64,000 nucleotides of DNA from Muribaculaceae bacterium (GTDB lineage Bacteria; Bacteroidota; Bacteroidia; Bacteroidales; Muribaculaceae). The position numbers were made by a program, and so were the translations under genes. Positions 36,051-45,476 of the stretch are shown in pieces (within the stretch, counting starts at the first letter, position 1; every line of letters starts with the position of its first letter). Where the stretch lies: positions 248,001-312,000 of the forward strand of contig JAFSCJ010000016.1 in assembly GCA_017436845.1 (NCBI GenBank), read 5' to 3'. The notes under the pieces are model-generated. The model ran no database searches. It saw only the letters and a program-made list of their open reading frames with translations, and had not been told where the DNA came from.

Positions 36051-36827
36051 ATGAAAAGAGGATATTTAGGATTGTGGTCAATTTTGGTGCTGACATTTTT
36101 GTTGTTTATTACGGCATCAAGTTTTGATTCAATAAATATATGTGGACTGGAATTGAAGACGTCGGGGATGTATGATCGCTTGACACAGGTTGATGAGGTC
36201 AATGTGGCAGATGATACTGTACAGATTGACAACGATGATACTTTTAAGCCACAACCGATTGACACAACGGCTCAAAATATATTGTTTATAGGAGATTCAA
36301 TGTTGGAGGGGTTATCGCCTCGTTTGGCAGCATATGCCAAGGAAAATGGACACAAGATGAACACCGTTATATGGTATAGCTCAACATCCAATGTGTGGGG
36401 TGAATGTGATACATTGAAAACATTTATCCGAAGATTTAAACCAACGTATGTGTTTATATGTCTGGGTGCTAATGAATTGTTTGTGAAGGATATAGCAAAA
36501 AAACGCGATAAGTATGTGAAAACGATATTATCACAAATCGGAGATATACCATATTTGTGGATTGGGCCACCTAACTGGAAAGAGGATACCGGGATTAATG
36601 ATCTGATTGCTACAAATGCTAAACCGGGATGTTTTTTTCTATCTAATGGGATGCATTTTGATAGAGCAAAAGATGGAGCACACCCCACACGCTCATCGGC
36701 AGTGCAATGGATGGATAGTGTTGTGCGCTGGATGCCTGAAAATTGCGCTCACCCCATCAGATTAAACATCCCACAAGAGAAAACTGCTAAGCCACAAAGA
36801 GTTGTAGTATTACAGCCTAAACGTTAA
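36051..36827 (+). CDS. SGNH-fold hydrolase/acyltransferase partner of MBOAT
   Basis: A 258-residue protein starting at ATG 36051 (MKRGYLGLWS) with an N-terminal membrane anchor (about 5-23) and a periplasmic SGNH domain. Catalytic candidates are Ser83 in IGDSML, Asn141 in LGANEL, and Asp208/His211 in KDGAHPT. The MBOAT gene starts 6 bp later. Pairs of MBOAT and SGNH/GDSL proteins (AlgI with AlgJ/AlgX, PatA with PatB, DltB with DltD) acylate extracellular polymers; here MBOAT would carry the acyl group across the membrane and this protein would put it on, or remove it from, a glycan. Target unknown. Confidence 0.85.
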   Translation: MKRGYLGLWSILVLTFLLFITASSFDSINICGLELKTSGMYDRLTQVDEVNVADDTVQIDNDDTFKPQPIDTTAQNILFIGDSMLEGLSPRLAAYAKENGHKMNTVIWYSSTSNVWGECDTLKTFIRRFKPTYVFICLGANELFVKDIAKKRDKYVKTILSQIGDIPYLWIGPPNWKEDTGINDLIATNAKPGCFFLSNGMHFDRAKDGAHPTRSSAVQWMDSVVRWMPENCAHPIRLNIPQEKTAKPQRVVVLQPKR

Positions 36828-36833
36828 CAATCA

Positions 36834-38306
36834 ATGCAATTACAAGATATTTTTTCTAATTTAATGGAGTTGTTGTCATATGATGCTACAGCTCCAATGA
36901 TATTTTCAAGCGGACTATTTTGGTTTCTTTTTATATTGTTTATGCCCATTTATGCGGTTTTGAAAAACCGCCGTTGGCAGATGCTTGTCTTTGTAGTTGC
37001 GTTCAGCCTCTATTTTTATTACAAATCAAGCGGATTGTTTTTCTTGCTGTTGGTTTGTACCTCGTTGCTCGATTGGGGATTATCTCGCCTTTTAGTGAAA
37101 TTGAAATCAAAAGGAGCTAAAAAGGCGTGTGTAGCAATTTCAATTATTACATCGTTAAGCATATTGGGCTATTTCAAATATGCCAATTTCTTTTTATGGA
37201 ATTGGAACCAGATGGTTGAAGGGAACTTCCAACCATTAGATATAATTCTTCCTGTGGGGATCTCGTTCTATACATTTCAGTCAATCAGCTACATAGTAGA
37301 TGTTTATAAATGTCGTGTTGCTCCCACACGCACCTGGCTTGAATATCTGTTCTTCTTGTCGTTTTTCCCCGCATTGGTGGCAGGACCCATCGTCAGAGCC
37401 GATTATTTCCTTCCGCAAGTGGAACAAAACAGTCGTCCGAAACGTGAAGAGATATATTTAGGGTTTTGGATGATAATATTAGGGATTATAAAGAAAGCAA
37501 TAATTGCCGATTATATATCACAATATAATGACTTGATATTTTCGTCGCCCACAGGATATAGCGGATTTGAGAGCCTGATGGGTGTAATAGGTTACACGAT
37601 GCAGATTTATTGCGACTTTTCGGGATACTCTGATATGGCAATAGGTATCGCTTTGATAATGGGATTTAAGTTAAGTCCCAACTTTAAATTCCCTTATAAA
37701 TCTAAGAACTTGACGGAATTTTGGCGCCGTTGGCACATCTCGTTATCGTCATGGTTAAGAGATTATCTTTATATCCCACTTGGAGGAAATAGAAAAGGAA
37801 CAACAAGGACCTATGTCAACAACTTCTTGACTATGCTCATTGGTGGTTTGTGGCATGGGGCTGCATGGAAATTTGTCTTTTGGGGAGCTATGCATGGAGT
37901 GGGGCTTGCTGTTCACAAGGCAACAAAACCTCTATTGGATAAAATCCCCAATATCTATCCAGTTAAAATATTGTCGTGGACCATTACCATTGTTTATGTC
38001 TCGCTGTTGTGGGTGTTCTTCCGAGCTGAGTCATGGACTGATTCTTGGCTCATTATAAAGAATATATTCACTAATTTCAGTGTGGCTCACATTGCTCCAT
38101 TCCTTGAGGTGCGTTATGTGTGGTGTGTGATGATGGCAGTCATTATCCTTTCGCATGCAATGCCACGCCGATGGTATGATAAAATGGGAGAGATGTTTGT
38201 GAACTCAAATTGGCTTATCAAAACGTTGATTTTTATCATCGTCGTGCAATTTGTAATCCAATTTATGAGCGAAGATGTCGCCCCATTCATCTATTTCCAA
38301 TTTTGA
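36834..38306 (+). CDS. MBOAT-family O-acyltransferase (AlgI-like)
   Basis: A 490-residue polytopic membrane protein with about 11 helices. The family signature residues are His301 in WRRWHISLSSW and the catalytic His341 in GGLWHGAAW; LPVGISFYTFQSISYIVDVY and YCDFSGYSDMAIG are typical of the AlgI/PatA group. It moves acetyl (or another acyl) groups from a cytoplasmic donor to the periplasm for polymer O-acylation. The SGNH protein 6 bp upstream is the likely partner. It could act on peptidoglycan, capsule or an exopolysaccharide. Confidence 0.94.
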   Translation: MQLQDIFSNLMELLSYDATAPMIFSSGLFWFLFILFMPIYAVLKNRRWQMLVFVVAFSLYFYYKSSGLFFLLLVCTSLLDWGLSRLLVKLKSKGAKKACVAISIITSLSILGYFKYANFFLWNWNQMVEGNFQPLDIILPVGISFYTFQSISYIVDVYKCRVAPTRTWLEYLFFLSFFPALVAGPIVRADYFLPQVEQNSRPKREEIYLGFWMIILGIIKKAIIADYISQYNDLIFSSPTGYSGFESLMGVIGYTMQIYCDFSGYSDMAIGIALIMGFKLSPNFKFPYKSKNLTEFWRRWHISLSSWLRDYLYIPLGGNRKGTTRTYVNNFLTMLIGGLWHGAAWKFVFWGAMHGVGLAVHKATKPLLDKIPNIYPVKILSWTITIVYVSLLWVFFRAESWTDSWLIIKNIFTNFSVAHIAPFLEVRYVWCVMMAVIILSHAMPRRWYDKMGEMFVNSNWLIKTLIFIIVVQFVIQFMSEDVAPFIYFQF

Positions 38307-38356
38307 TAGTATCTGTAGGTTAATCTTTTAGGTAATAGGCATTGATAATAATAAAC

Positions 38357-39253
38357 TTATCGTTTAGTAGACATAATCATAAATGTTACAGCTATTATAG
38401 CTATCAAAATTCCAATAACGATATTTGCTGTTAGCGTTTCTCCAAATACAAATGTACCAATAATAATTGCAGTGATAGGCTCGAATACTCCAAGTACGGA
38501 AGCCTTCGTAGCACCGATGTTGCGAGTGGCGATGGCTAATGTGGCTGTTGAAACGATAGTCGGCAAAATGGCCAAGCCAATTAGATAGCCCCATGCTGTA
38601 TAACCTTCGATGCCTGTTGTTATACCTTCCTTGGCAAACATAATTTTACCAAGGAAGATTATTGTCCCGGTAAGCAAGGCATAGAATGTTAGCAGTGTAT
38701 TAGAGATTAAACTGATTTTTTTGCTACGATTTATAATTATTATAAAAAAAGAATAAGCTAACGCAGAGCTTATAGCCAATAACATCCCAATAGGATTTAT
38801 TATTTGTGACGAGTCGTTTTGCGTCATAAGTATCACGCCTGCAAATGTTGCAAAAATAGACAGCCACACAGGCCATGATGGTATATTACGTAGAAAGACC
38901 ATGATGATTGCTACAAGTACCGGACTAAGGAATATGAGTGTTGTAGCTAATCCTGATGCAATATAGTTATATGCTTCAAATAGAAAAATACTGCTTGAAG
39001 AGTATAGTAATCCAAGCAGTACTAATATCCCTAATTGATTAATTGAAACTTTGAAACTTTGTTTTGTAAATAGAAGAAATATGCCTAAAATTAATACTGC
39101 AATTCCATATCGGAAGAACAGAATAGAATCAACTGAAGCTCCATTTTGCATCAATGGCACACCAAATAGTGGATTTAATCCATAGGTTATTCCTGTAATT
39201 ATTCCTGCCGGATAACCGATTATTGCATTTTTACTTAATTTCTTATTTCCCAT
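38357..39253 (-). CDS. EamA/DMT-family transporter
   Basis: A 298-residue inner-membrane protein with ten predicted helices in two EamA repeats (about 10-145 and 155-295). The second half includes ASVLGVFEPITAIIIGTFVFGETL, a typical EamA signature. The drug/metabolite superfamily exports amino acids, nucleotide sugars or other small molecules; the substrate cannot be predicted. Single gene with no clear link to its neighbours. Confidence 0.9.
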   Translation of the reverse strand: MGNKKLSKNAIIGYPAGIITGITYGLNPLFGVPLMQNGASVDSILFFRYGIAVLILGIFLLFTKQSFKVSINQLGILVLLGLLYSSSSIFLFEAYNYIASGLATTLIFLSPVLVAIIMVFLRNIPSWPVWLSIFATFAGVILMTQNDSSQIINPIGMLLAISSALAYSFFIIIINRSKKISLISNTLLTFYALLTGTIIFLGKIMFAKEGITTGIEGYTAWGYLIGLAILPTIVSTATLAIATRNIGATKASVLGVFEPITAIIIGTFVFGETLTANIVIGILIAIIAVTFMIMSTKR

Positions 39254-39369
39254 AACCCCTCGATTTTAGGCTTGTAAAGTTATGAAAAAGTAAAAATAAT
39301 AGGCTATTTATATAGAAATTATTTACTTATATTTATGTTGCTTTGTAGTGTTATTACAGAGATTTTCTT

Positions 39370-39377
39370 TACCTTTG
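39370..39377 (+). promoter_or_regulatory. Candidate -7 element for the hydrolase/Mur ligase/Ddl operon
   Basis: TACCTTTG followed by C, 13 bp upstream of ATG 39391. The nearest TTTG upstream (39342-39345) is 24 bases away, longer than usual, so the promoter call is tentative. Confidence 0.4.
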
Positions 39378-39390
39378 CTATATAAATAGA

Positions 39391-40155
39391 ATGATGGAAA
39401 AAACTATTCAATTATCCGGCTTAAACTTTCATTACACTGTGCAAGGAGAGGGCGCGCCCATTATCTTGATGCACGGGTGGGGGTGTAATTTGACTACTTT
39501 GCAGAGTGTGGAAAAGGTTGCGCTGGAGAATCACAAAGTCTATAATGTGGATTTCCCCGGATTTGGTGAATCGCAAGAGCCGTCAGAGGTGTGGGGCGTT
39601 GAGGAATATACTCGATTGATTGAACAATTGGTGAAGACCGAAAATATAGAAAATCCCATTTTGCTTGGTCATTCATTTGGAGGAAGAGTAGGTATTTTAT
39701 ATTCATCGCGTAATAAAGTAAACAAACTTATTCTTGTTGACGCTGCCGGTGTGAAGCCTCGTCGCTCGTTGAAATATTATTTTAAGGTATATACCTATAA
39801 GTTAGGTAAAAAACTCATGCCATTAATATATGGAAAGGCGCGAGCTCAACAACGCATTGATGCTATGCGAGCAAAGCGTGGCTCAAGTGATTATAATAAT
39901 GCGTCACCCATGATGCGTGCTATCTTGAGTAAGGTAGTGAATGAGGATTTGAAAGATAAAATGCCATTAATAAAGGCTCCAACATTATTAATTTGGGGTG
40001 AAAATGATACAGCAACGCCATTGCGTGATGCAAAAATCATGGAGCGACTAATTCCTAATGCCGGACTCGTATCTTTTCCCAGATGTGGTCATTATAGCTT
40101 TTTAGATAATCCATTTCAATTTGCTGCCGTTTTGCGCAGTTTCTTAAATAGTTAG
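39391..40155 (+). CDS. Alpha/beta hydrolase, first gene of the Mur ligase/Ddl operon
   Basis: A 254-residue alpha/beta hydrolase with the complete triad: Ser95 in LGHSFGG, Asp206 in WGENDTATP and His234 in RCGHYSF; the oxyanion loop is HGWGCN. No signal peptide, so it is cytosolic. The next gene, a Mur-type ligase, starts 4 bp after the stop and a Ddl-like ligase follows. This context suggests it acts on a peptide, ester or thioester linked to the product of those ligases. It could also be an unrelated esterase. I have no recognised specific family. Confidence 0.88.
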   Translation: MMEKTIQLSGLNFHYTVQGEGAPIILMHGWGCNLTTLQSVEKVALENHKVYNVDFPGFGESQEPSEVWGVEEYTRLIEQLVKTENIENPILLGHSFGGRVGILYSSRNKVNKLILVDAAGVKPRRSLKYYFKVYTYKLGKKLMPLIYGKARAQQRIDAMRAKRGSSDYNNASPMMRAILSKVVNEDLKDKMPLIKAPTLLIWGENDTATPLRDAKIMERLIPNAGLVSFPRCGHYSFLDNPFQFAAVLRSFLNS

Positions 40156-40159
40156 AATT

Positions 40160-41749
40160 ATGACAATAGTATTTTTTATAGTATTTATATTGGCTTTAAT
40201 CAATGTGTGCGCTGAATATAAACGCACATTGATGATGTTGCAACAAAATTCCTATCGCAATGAACGCTACATGAAATGGTTGCGAGTGAGTGGTGATTCG
40301 ACATCGGGCGTGCGCTTGTTTGCAATGATTGTGATGCTATTGTCTTTGATTGATGCAGTGCCGGCAAGTATGGGCGAATTGTTCATTTTGATAGCAACTG
40401 CCGTTAGTTCACAAAAATTGTTTAAGGCTAAATACAAGAAACCATTGGTGTTTACCAATCGTGTTTGGCGCATATTTGCAGTAATGACAACCATATCGAT
40501 TGCAATATTGGCACTTATTGTTGTGTTTATGTGGAAATTGGATGTGCAACAGATGTTATTTACATTATCGTTGACATCATTGGTGTTGTATATATGTTCC
40601 CATATCATCGTATTGGCGGCAAATACAATATTACGCCCTGTAGAGAAATCAATAAACAAGAAATATTATAATGATGCGGCTCGTATTCTTGCTTCGATGC
40701 CTGACTTGAAAATAATAGGTATTACAGGTAGCTATGGCAAAACAAGCACAAAGCATTATTTACATCGCATTTTGAGCGAAAAATATGATGTGATGATGAC
40801 TCCCGGTAGCTATAATACAACATTAGGTGTTATACGCACAATTAGAGAATACCTTAAGCCTTATAATGAGGTATTCATTGTGGAGATGGGTGCAAAACAA
40901 CAAGGTGATATAAAAGAGATTTGTGATTTGGTCCATCCGTCAATGGGTATCGTTACCGCTGTCGGAGAACAACATTTAGAATCGTTTAAATCAATTGAGA
41001 ATGTGCAAAGTACCAAATTTGAACTCGTTGATGCGTTGCCATCTGATGGATTGGCTGTGGTAAATGATGATTTCCCTTATGTCGCAAATAGAGTTGTTGC
41101 AAATGTGGAATGTTGCCGATATGCTGTGAACGCCACTGAAAATGCATCATATACCGCAAAGAATATTCAGTATGATGAATATGGAACATTATTTACTATT
41201 GTAGGTAATGGTCGAGAATTGACATTGCACACACGTTTGGTGGGAGAGTGCAATATCTCAAACTTAATTGCCGCTGTAATAATTGCAATGCGTCTTGATG
41301 TTCCTGAGGAAAAAATACGTTACGCTGTAGAAAAGATTGAACAAGTAGAACATAGATTAAACTTGAAGCGTACTCCCGGAGGGGTTACCATCATTGACGA
41401 TGCATTTAATTCAAATCCAACAGGCTCTCACATGGCTATGGATGTTCTTGCTCGTTTTAATAAAGGACAGCGCATAGTGATTACTCCGGGGATGATTGAA
41501 CTTGGAGATAAACAATTTGAATATAATAACTCGTTAGGTAAAAAGATAGCTGAATGTGCCGACATTGCAATAATAGTGGGAGAGTACAATCGTGAGGCAT
41601 TGGTTGAAGGTGCTATTGCAGGAGGTATGGCTACAGAAAAAGTGAAAGCCGTAGCTTCATTTAAAGATGCTCAACAGCTATTAGGTACAATTGTAAAGCC
41701 GGGAGATACAGTCTTGTATGAAAATGATCTTCCAGATACATTTAAATAA
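40160..41749 (+). CDS. Membrane-anchored Mur ligase family protein (MurF-like)
   Basis: A 529-residue protein with an unusual layout. Residues 1-160 hold about four to five membrane helices (near 1-19, 50-68, 70-84, 102-124, 132-155). The Mur ligase ATP-binding domain starts with the P-loop GITGSYGKTST at 187-197 and continues with the usual VEMGAKQQGDI, GEQHLESF, the His-containing VEHRLN and IIDDAFNSNPTGS segments of the C-terminal domain, which match MurF most closely. The MurF N-terminal UDP-substrate domain is absent and appears replaced by the membrane region. It therefore probably ligates a different or membrane-bound acceptor. A Ddl-like enzyme follows after 32 bp. It is not a normal murF. 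Confidence 0.82.
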   Translation: MTIVFFIVFILALINVCAEYKRTLMMLQQNSYRNERYMKWLRVSGDSTSGVRLFAMIVMLLSLIDAVPASMGELFILIATAVSSQKLFKAKYKKPLVFTNRVWRIFAVMTTISIAILALIVVFMWKLDVQQMLFTLSLTSLVLYICSHIIVLAANTILRPVEKSINKKYYNDAARILASMPDLKIIGITGSYGKTSTKHYLHRILSEKYDVMMTPGSYNTTLGVIRTIREYLKPYNEVFIVEMGAKQQGDIKEICDLVHPSMGIVTAVGEQHLESFKSIENVQSTKFELVDALPSDGLAVVNDDFPYVANRVVANVECCRYAVNATENASYTAKNIQYDEYGTLFTIVGNGRELTLHTRLVGECNISNLIAAVIIAMRLDVPEEKIRYAVEKIEQVEHRLNLKRTPGGVTIIDDAFNSNPTGSHMAMDVLARFNKGQRIVITPGMIELGDKQFEYNNSLGKKIAECADIAIIVGEYNREALVEGAIAGGMATEKVKAVASFKDAQQLLGTIVKPGDTVLYENDLPDTFK

Positions 41750-41781
41750 TGATAATATTAAAAATTCAATAATAAATAGAT

Positions 41782-42963
41782 ATGAAAACTAATATCGGAG
41801 TATTTTTTGGCGGGCGTTCAACTGAACATGAAATTTCGGTTATATCTGCATCGCAAGCCATGCACGCTATTAATAGAGAAAAATATGATGTAACCCCTAT
41901 ATACATATCAAAACAAGGGAAATGGTACACAGGTGAGGCATTGTTTGATGTAGCTAATTATCGTGATGTGCCTGCACTTTTGGCTAAATGTGAAGAGGTT
42001 TATATGCGTCCTATATATGACGACTATAACCTTTATAAAACAAAGAAATCATTGTTTGGCTCAAATGTGTTTACTAAGCTTGATGTTGTAATCCCTGTGC
42101 TTCATGGCTCAAATGGTGAAGATGGTATCTTTGAAGGTGTATTGGAATCAACCGGTATCCCATTTGCCGGATGTAATACCCTTTCATCGGCAAATGGTAT
42201 GGATAAAATCACTATGAAAATGATTCTTCAGGCTTGTGATGTTCCTGTTGTTGATTATGTGTGGTTTACTGATAAACAATGGTTCTCACAGCGAGAACAA
42301 CTTATTGCTAAGCTTGAAGAAAAAATCGGTTATCCTGTAATTGTAAAGCCTGCAAATCTTGGTTCAAGTGTTGGTATCGGTCGAGCTATTGACCGCTCTC
42401 AATTGATTGAAAAAGTTGATGAGGCGGAGAAATATTCTACACGCATTATTGTGGAGCACATGGTGGAAGAGTTGCAAGAAATCAACTGTTCAGTTCTTGG
42501 CGATTGTGATGACTTCCAACCATCGGTGTGTGAAGAACCAATAAAGAGTGGAGAAATTTTATCATATGAAGATAAATATATGGGTGGAACAAAGGGCGTT
42601 AAAGGGATGCAAGCATCTCAAAAACGCATTCCTGCAGAGTTGCCCGATGACGAAACAAAACGTATTCAATTCCTCGCATGTGAAACATTCCGCGTGTTAT
42701 CATGTCATGGTGTGAGTCGCGTTGATGTTATTATTGATAAGACTACGCGAAACATCTATGTTAACGAAATCAACACTATTCCAGGCTCATTGTCATTCTA
42801 CTTGTGGGAGGCTACAGGATTATCATTCGACAAACTAATGGACAAACTTGTTCAACTTGCACTAAAACGCAAGCGTGAAAGTGCAATGAAAACAGTCTCT
42901 TACGATCAAAATATTTTCAGCCTTGGTGGTGGAGTAAAAGGAACTAAAGGTAAATTAAAATAA
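41782..42963 (+). CDS. D-alanine--D-alanine ligase-like ATP-grasp enzyme
   Basis: A 393-residue ATP-grasp ligase of the Ddl family. Motifs are GGRSTEHEISV near residue 10, HGSNGEDGIFEG, NGMDKITMKM, VKPANLGSSVGIGRA, and NEINTIPGSLSFYLWEATGL near the end. The last motif (NTIPGSLSFYLWE) differs from the usual NTSPGMT of E. coli DdlB, and the EDGIFEG has Glu where many Ddl have Gln. The long C-terminal omega-loop region suits a dipeptide other than D-Ala-D-Ala, or simply a diverged Ddl. It is the third gene of the hydrolase/Mur ligase operon and ends at a strong terminator. I leave the symbol empty because another ddl may exist elsewhere. Confidence 0.82.
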   Translation: MKTNIGVFFGGRSTEHEISVISASQAMHAINREKYDVTPIYISKQGKWYTGEALFDVANYRDVPALLAKCEEVYMRPIYDDYNLYKTKKSLFGSNVFTKLDVVIPVLHGSNGEDGIFEGVLESTGIPFAGCNTLSSANGMDKITMKMILQACDVPVVDYVWFTDKQWFSQREQLIAKLEEKIGYPVIVKPANLGSSVGIGRAIDRSQLIEKVDEAEKYSTRIIVEHMVEELQEINCSVLGDCDDFQPSVCEEPIKSGEILSYEDKYMGGTKGVKGMQASQKRIPAELPDDETKRIQFLACETFRVLSCHGVSRVDVIIDKTTRNIYVNEINTIPGSLSFYLWEATGLSFDKLMDKLVQLALKRKRESAMKTVSYDQNIFSLGGGVKGTKGKLK

Positions 42964-42981
42964 GTATACCCCAATCTAAAA

Positions 42982-43021
42982 AAACAGAAAGTCGCATTCC
43001 TAAGGATGCGACTTTCTGTTT
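42982..43021. terminator. Bidirectional terminator
   Basis: AAACAGAAAGTCGCAT (42982-42997) and ATGCGACTTTCTGTTT (43006-43021), 16 bp perfect with an 8-base loop. It separates the Ddl-like gene from the convergent ABC permease gene. Confidence 0.92.
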
Positions 43022-43038
43022 GTGTTATAGTTGTAATG

Positions 43039-44349
43039 TTATTTGTAATTTATCCAGCGAATGAGGTCTTTTATTGATGGTTTCTTGCCGTACATGAATA
43101 TCCCAACGCGATAAATTTTTGCTGCTACCCACACCATAAATAAGAATGAGATGTATAATAAAACCAATGATACTATAATTTCCCAAGTCGCAATGCCAAA
43201 TGGGATGCGAGCCATCATCACCATCGGTGTCGTAAATGGTATCATTGACATGATTGTCGCGAGGGTAGAGTTTGGATCATTAACAACAGTCATTGAAAGA
43301 ATAAGACCAATAATTATAGGGAACACAACAATTGACTGAAATTGTCCTGCATCTTGAATGTTATCAACAGCAGAACCGATGGCTGCATATATTGAAGAAT
43401 AAAATAAAAATCCACCAATAAGGAATAGCATCAAATATCCAAAAATAGATAAGATGTATCCAACATTCCCAAGCACTGAAAGAGCGTGTAAAAGGTCGGC
43501 ATCGTTTGTAGCAGTATTAATGTCAATTGTCCCATTATTGAATGCAGTAACTTCATTCATTACTTCTGTGGGAAGTAATGCAGGTAGTAAAGATCCTGAG
43601 ATTACAGAGATTAAAGCTGCCCAAATGAGTACTTGTGTAACAGCAACGAGCCCAATGCCAATGATTTTGCCCATCATTAGTTGAGCCGGTTTTATCGATG
43701 ATACGACAATTTCAAGTACGCGGTTATTTTTTTCCTCAATAATACTTGTCATTACCATTTGCCCGTAAAGAAGTAGGAAAATGTAGAGCATGAAGGTCAT
43801 TATTGTCCCTATGATGTAGGATAGGAATGAAGATGATGCGTTAGATCCCGCTTCTTGGTCGTTTCTATATGTTTGTAACGACACATTTGCTTTTACGGCA
43901 TCAAGTATTTCCTCAAGGTTTTCAATGTCATAATTTTTTAAACGTTGCTCCTCGATGGTGTTTTCTATTTGTGAGGTGATGTTTTGCTCAATTGTTATAG
44001 AAGAAGCCTCATTGGTATATAAACTCACTCCTGCAGATGAAGTGAGAATACTTTCTTCGATAAGAAGTACACCATCAATATCAGCATTGGCAAGTGCTGA
44101 ATCAAGTGGAACATCTAAAGAGATGTAATTAATCTCATCATTGCTTTTGAGACTCTGTGCAATTACTTTACTATTGTCTATTACTGCAATTGTTTTTGTG
44201 TCAGCAGTAGAAAATATAGTGATAAGAGCCGGAGCAATCATTAGCCCAAGCATGAGCAGGGGCATGAGAATTGTACTTATAATGAAGCTTTTCTTTGATA
44301 CGCGTTCACTATATTCGCGACCTATAATAATTCCTATTTTAGAGTTCAT
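43039..44349 (-). CDS. ABC-2 type transporter permease (NatB-like)
   Basis: A 436-residue membrane protein: one helix near residue 25, a large extracytoplasmic domain (about 45-185), then a bundle of about five helices to the end. It resembles NatB-type sodium/drug exporters. The ATPase gene lies 12 bp upstream, forming a two-gene ABC transporter. The exported substrate is unknown; efflux of sodium or drugs is a family-level guess. Confidence 0.88.
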   Translation of the reverse strand: MNSKIGIIIGREYSERVSKKSFIISTILMPLLMLGLMIAPALITIFSTADTKTIAVIDNSKVIAQSLKSNDEINYISLDVPLDSALANADIDGVLLIEESILTSSAGVSLYTNEASSITIEQNITSQIENTIEEQRLKNYDIENLEEILDAVKANVSLQTYRNDQEAGSNASSSFLSYIIGTIMTFMLYIFLLLYGQMVMTSIIEEKNNRVLEIVVSSIKPAQLMMGKIIGIGLVAVTQVLIWAALISVISGSLLPALLPTEVMNEVTAFNNGTIDINTATNDADLLHALSVLGNVGYILSIFGYLMLFLIGGFLFYSSIYAAIGSAVDNIQDAGQFQSIVVFPIIIGLILSMTVVNDPNSTLATIMSMIPFTTPMVMMARIPFGIATWEIIVSLVLLYISFLFMVWVAAKIYRVGIFMYGKKPSIKDLIRWINYK

Positions 44350-44361
44350 CTGACTTAGATT

Positions 44362-45288
44362 TTACTTGTTATTAGCTTCAACTGTTTGGATAAATATATC
44401 GTTCATTGAAGGTATACGTTCATTTATACTTCGTATCTCAACTTTCTCATTGGCTATGCCTATTAAATCTCGCAATGTTGCAGTTGATGATAATTTGATG
44501 TTTATTTGAGTACATCCGTTATCGGTTTCAGAGAGATTGATATTGTCGATCAATGGGGTAATTGATTGAGAGAGCAATGTCGCATCGCCATTGAATGTCA
44601 GAGTGTATTGATTTTGTGCAAATTGGTTGCGGATATCAGATACTTTGCCGGAAAGAATATTGCGCGATTTATTGATTAGGGTGATGTGATCGCATATTTC
44701 TTCTACGCTTGACATGTTGTGTGTACTGAAAATAATAGTCGAACCATTATCTCGCAGACGAAGAATTTCTTCCTTCATTTGATTAGCGTTAATGGGATCA
44801 AATCCGGAAAATGGCTCATCAAAAATGAGTAGCTTAGGTTGGTGTAATACAGTGATGATAAACTGTATTTTTTGTGCCATCCCTTTTGATAACTCTTCCA
44901 CTTTTTTGCCCCACCAGTCAGATATGCCGAAACGCTCAAACCATTCTTTTAGTCGTATAGTAGCATCTTTCTTGGATAATCCTTTTAATCTTGCAAAAAA
45001 TAGAGCTTGGTCACCAACTTTCATCTTTTTGTATAGCCCTCGTTCTTCGGGAAGATAACCTATCGAATATACATCTTTTTCTGTTAGTACGTGCCCATCA
45101 AAATATACCATTCCACTGTCGGGCGCAGTGATGTGATTGATGATGCGTATTAGTGTTGTTTTTCCGGCGCCATTTGGTCCAAGTAACCCATATATGCTGC
45201 CTTGTGGTACAATCAAAGAAATATCATCAAGAGCCAAATGCCCGGTATAGGCTTTTGAGACATGTTCTATTTTTAGAATTTCGTTCAT
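44362..45288 (-). CDS. ABC transporter ATP-binding protein (NatA-like)
   Basis: A 308-residue ABC ATPase with Walker A GPNGAGKTT, a signature motif LSKGMAQK (SKGM in place of SGGQ, as in many NatA/DrrA relatives), Walker B LLIFDEPFSGFD and the H-loop in STHNMSS. A C-terminal DUF4162-like extension (about 225-300) is present. It powers the ABC-2 permease encoded 12 bp downstream. Confidence 0.93.
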   Translation of the reverse strand: MNEILKIEHVSKAYTGHLALDDISLIVPQGSIYGLLGPNGAGKTTLIRIINHITAPDSGMVYFDGHVLTEKDVYSIGYLPEERGLYKKMKVGDQALFFARLKGLSKKDATIRLKEWFERFGISDWWGKKVEELSKGMAQKIQFIITVLHQPKLLIFDEPFSGFDPINANQMKEEILRLRDNGSTIIFSTHNMSSVEEICDHITLINKSRNILSGKVSDIRNQFAQNQYTLTFNGDATLLSQSITPLIDNINLSETDNGCTQINIKLSSTATLRDLIGIANEKVEIRSINERIPSMNDIFIQTVEANNK

Positions 45289-45412
45289 ATATTTGTTTTA
45301 ATGTTTGCTATTATTTGACGCATTAAAAGCAATATAGTTGCATCTGATACATTATTTTATGCAAAAATAGCATAAATAATGCGATTCTGAATGATTTGCT
45401 ACCTAAAAATAG

Positions 45413-45440
45413 GAGACTGTGTTCATTTTGACACAGTCTC
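45413..45440 (-). terminator. Terminator after degP
   Basis: Arms GAGACTGTGT (45413-45422) and ACACAGTCTC (45431-45440), 10 bp with an 8-base loop; reading leftward it is followed by CCTATTTTTAGG. It lies just past the degP stop at 45477. Confidence 0.8.
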
Positions 45441-45476
45441 TCTGAAATTCATGAGAAAATTATTTTAGCTATACTG

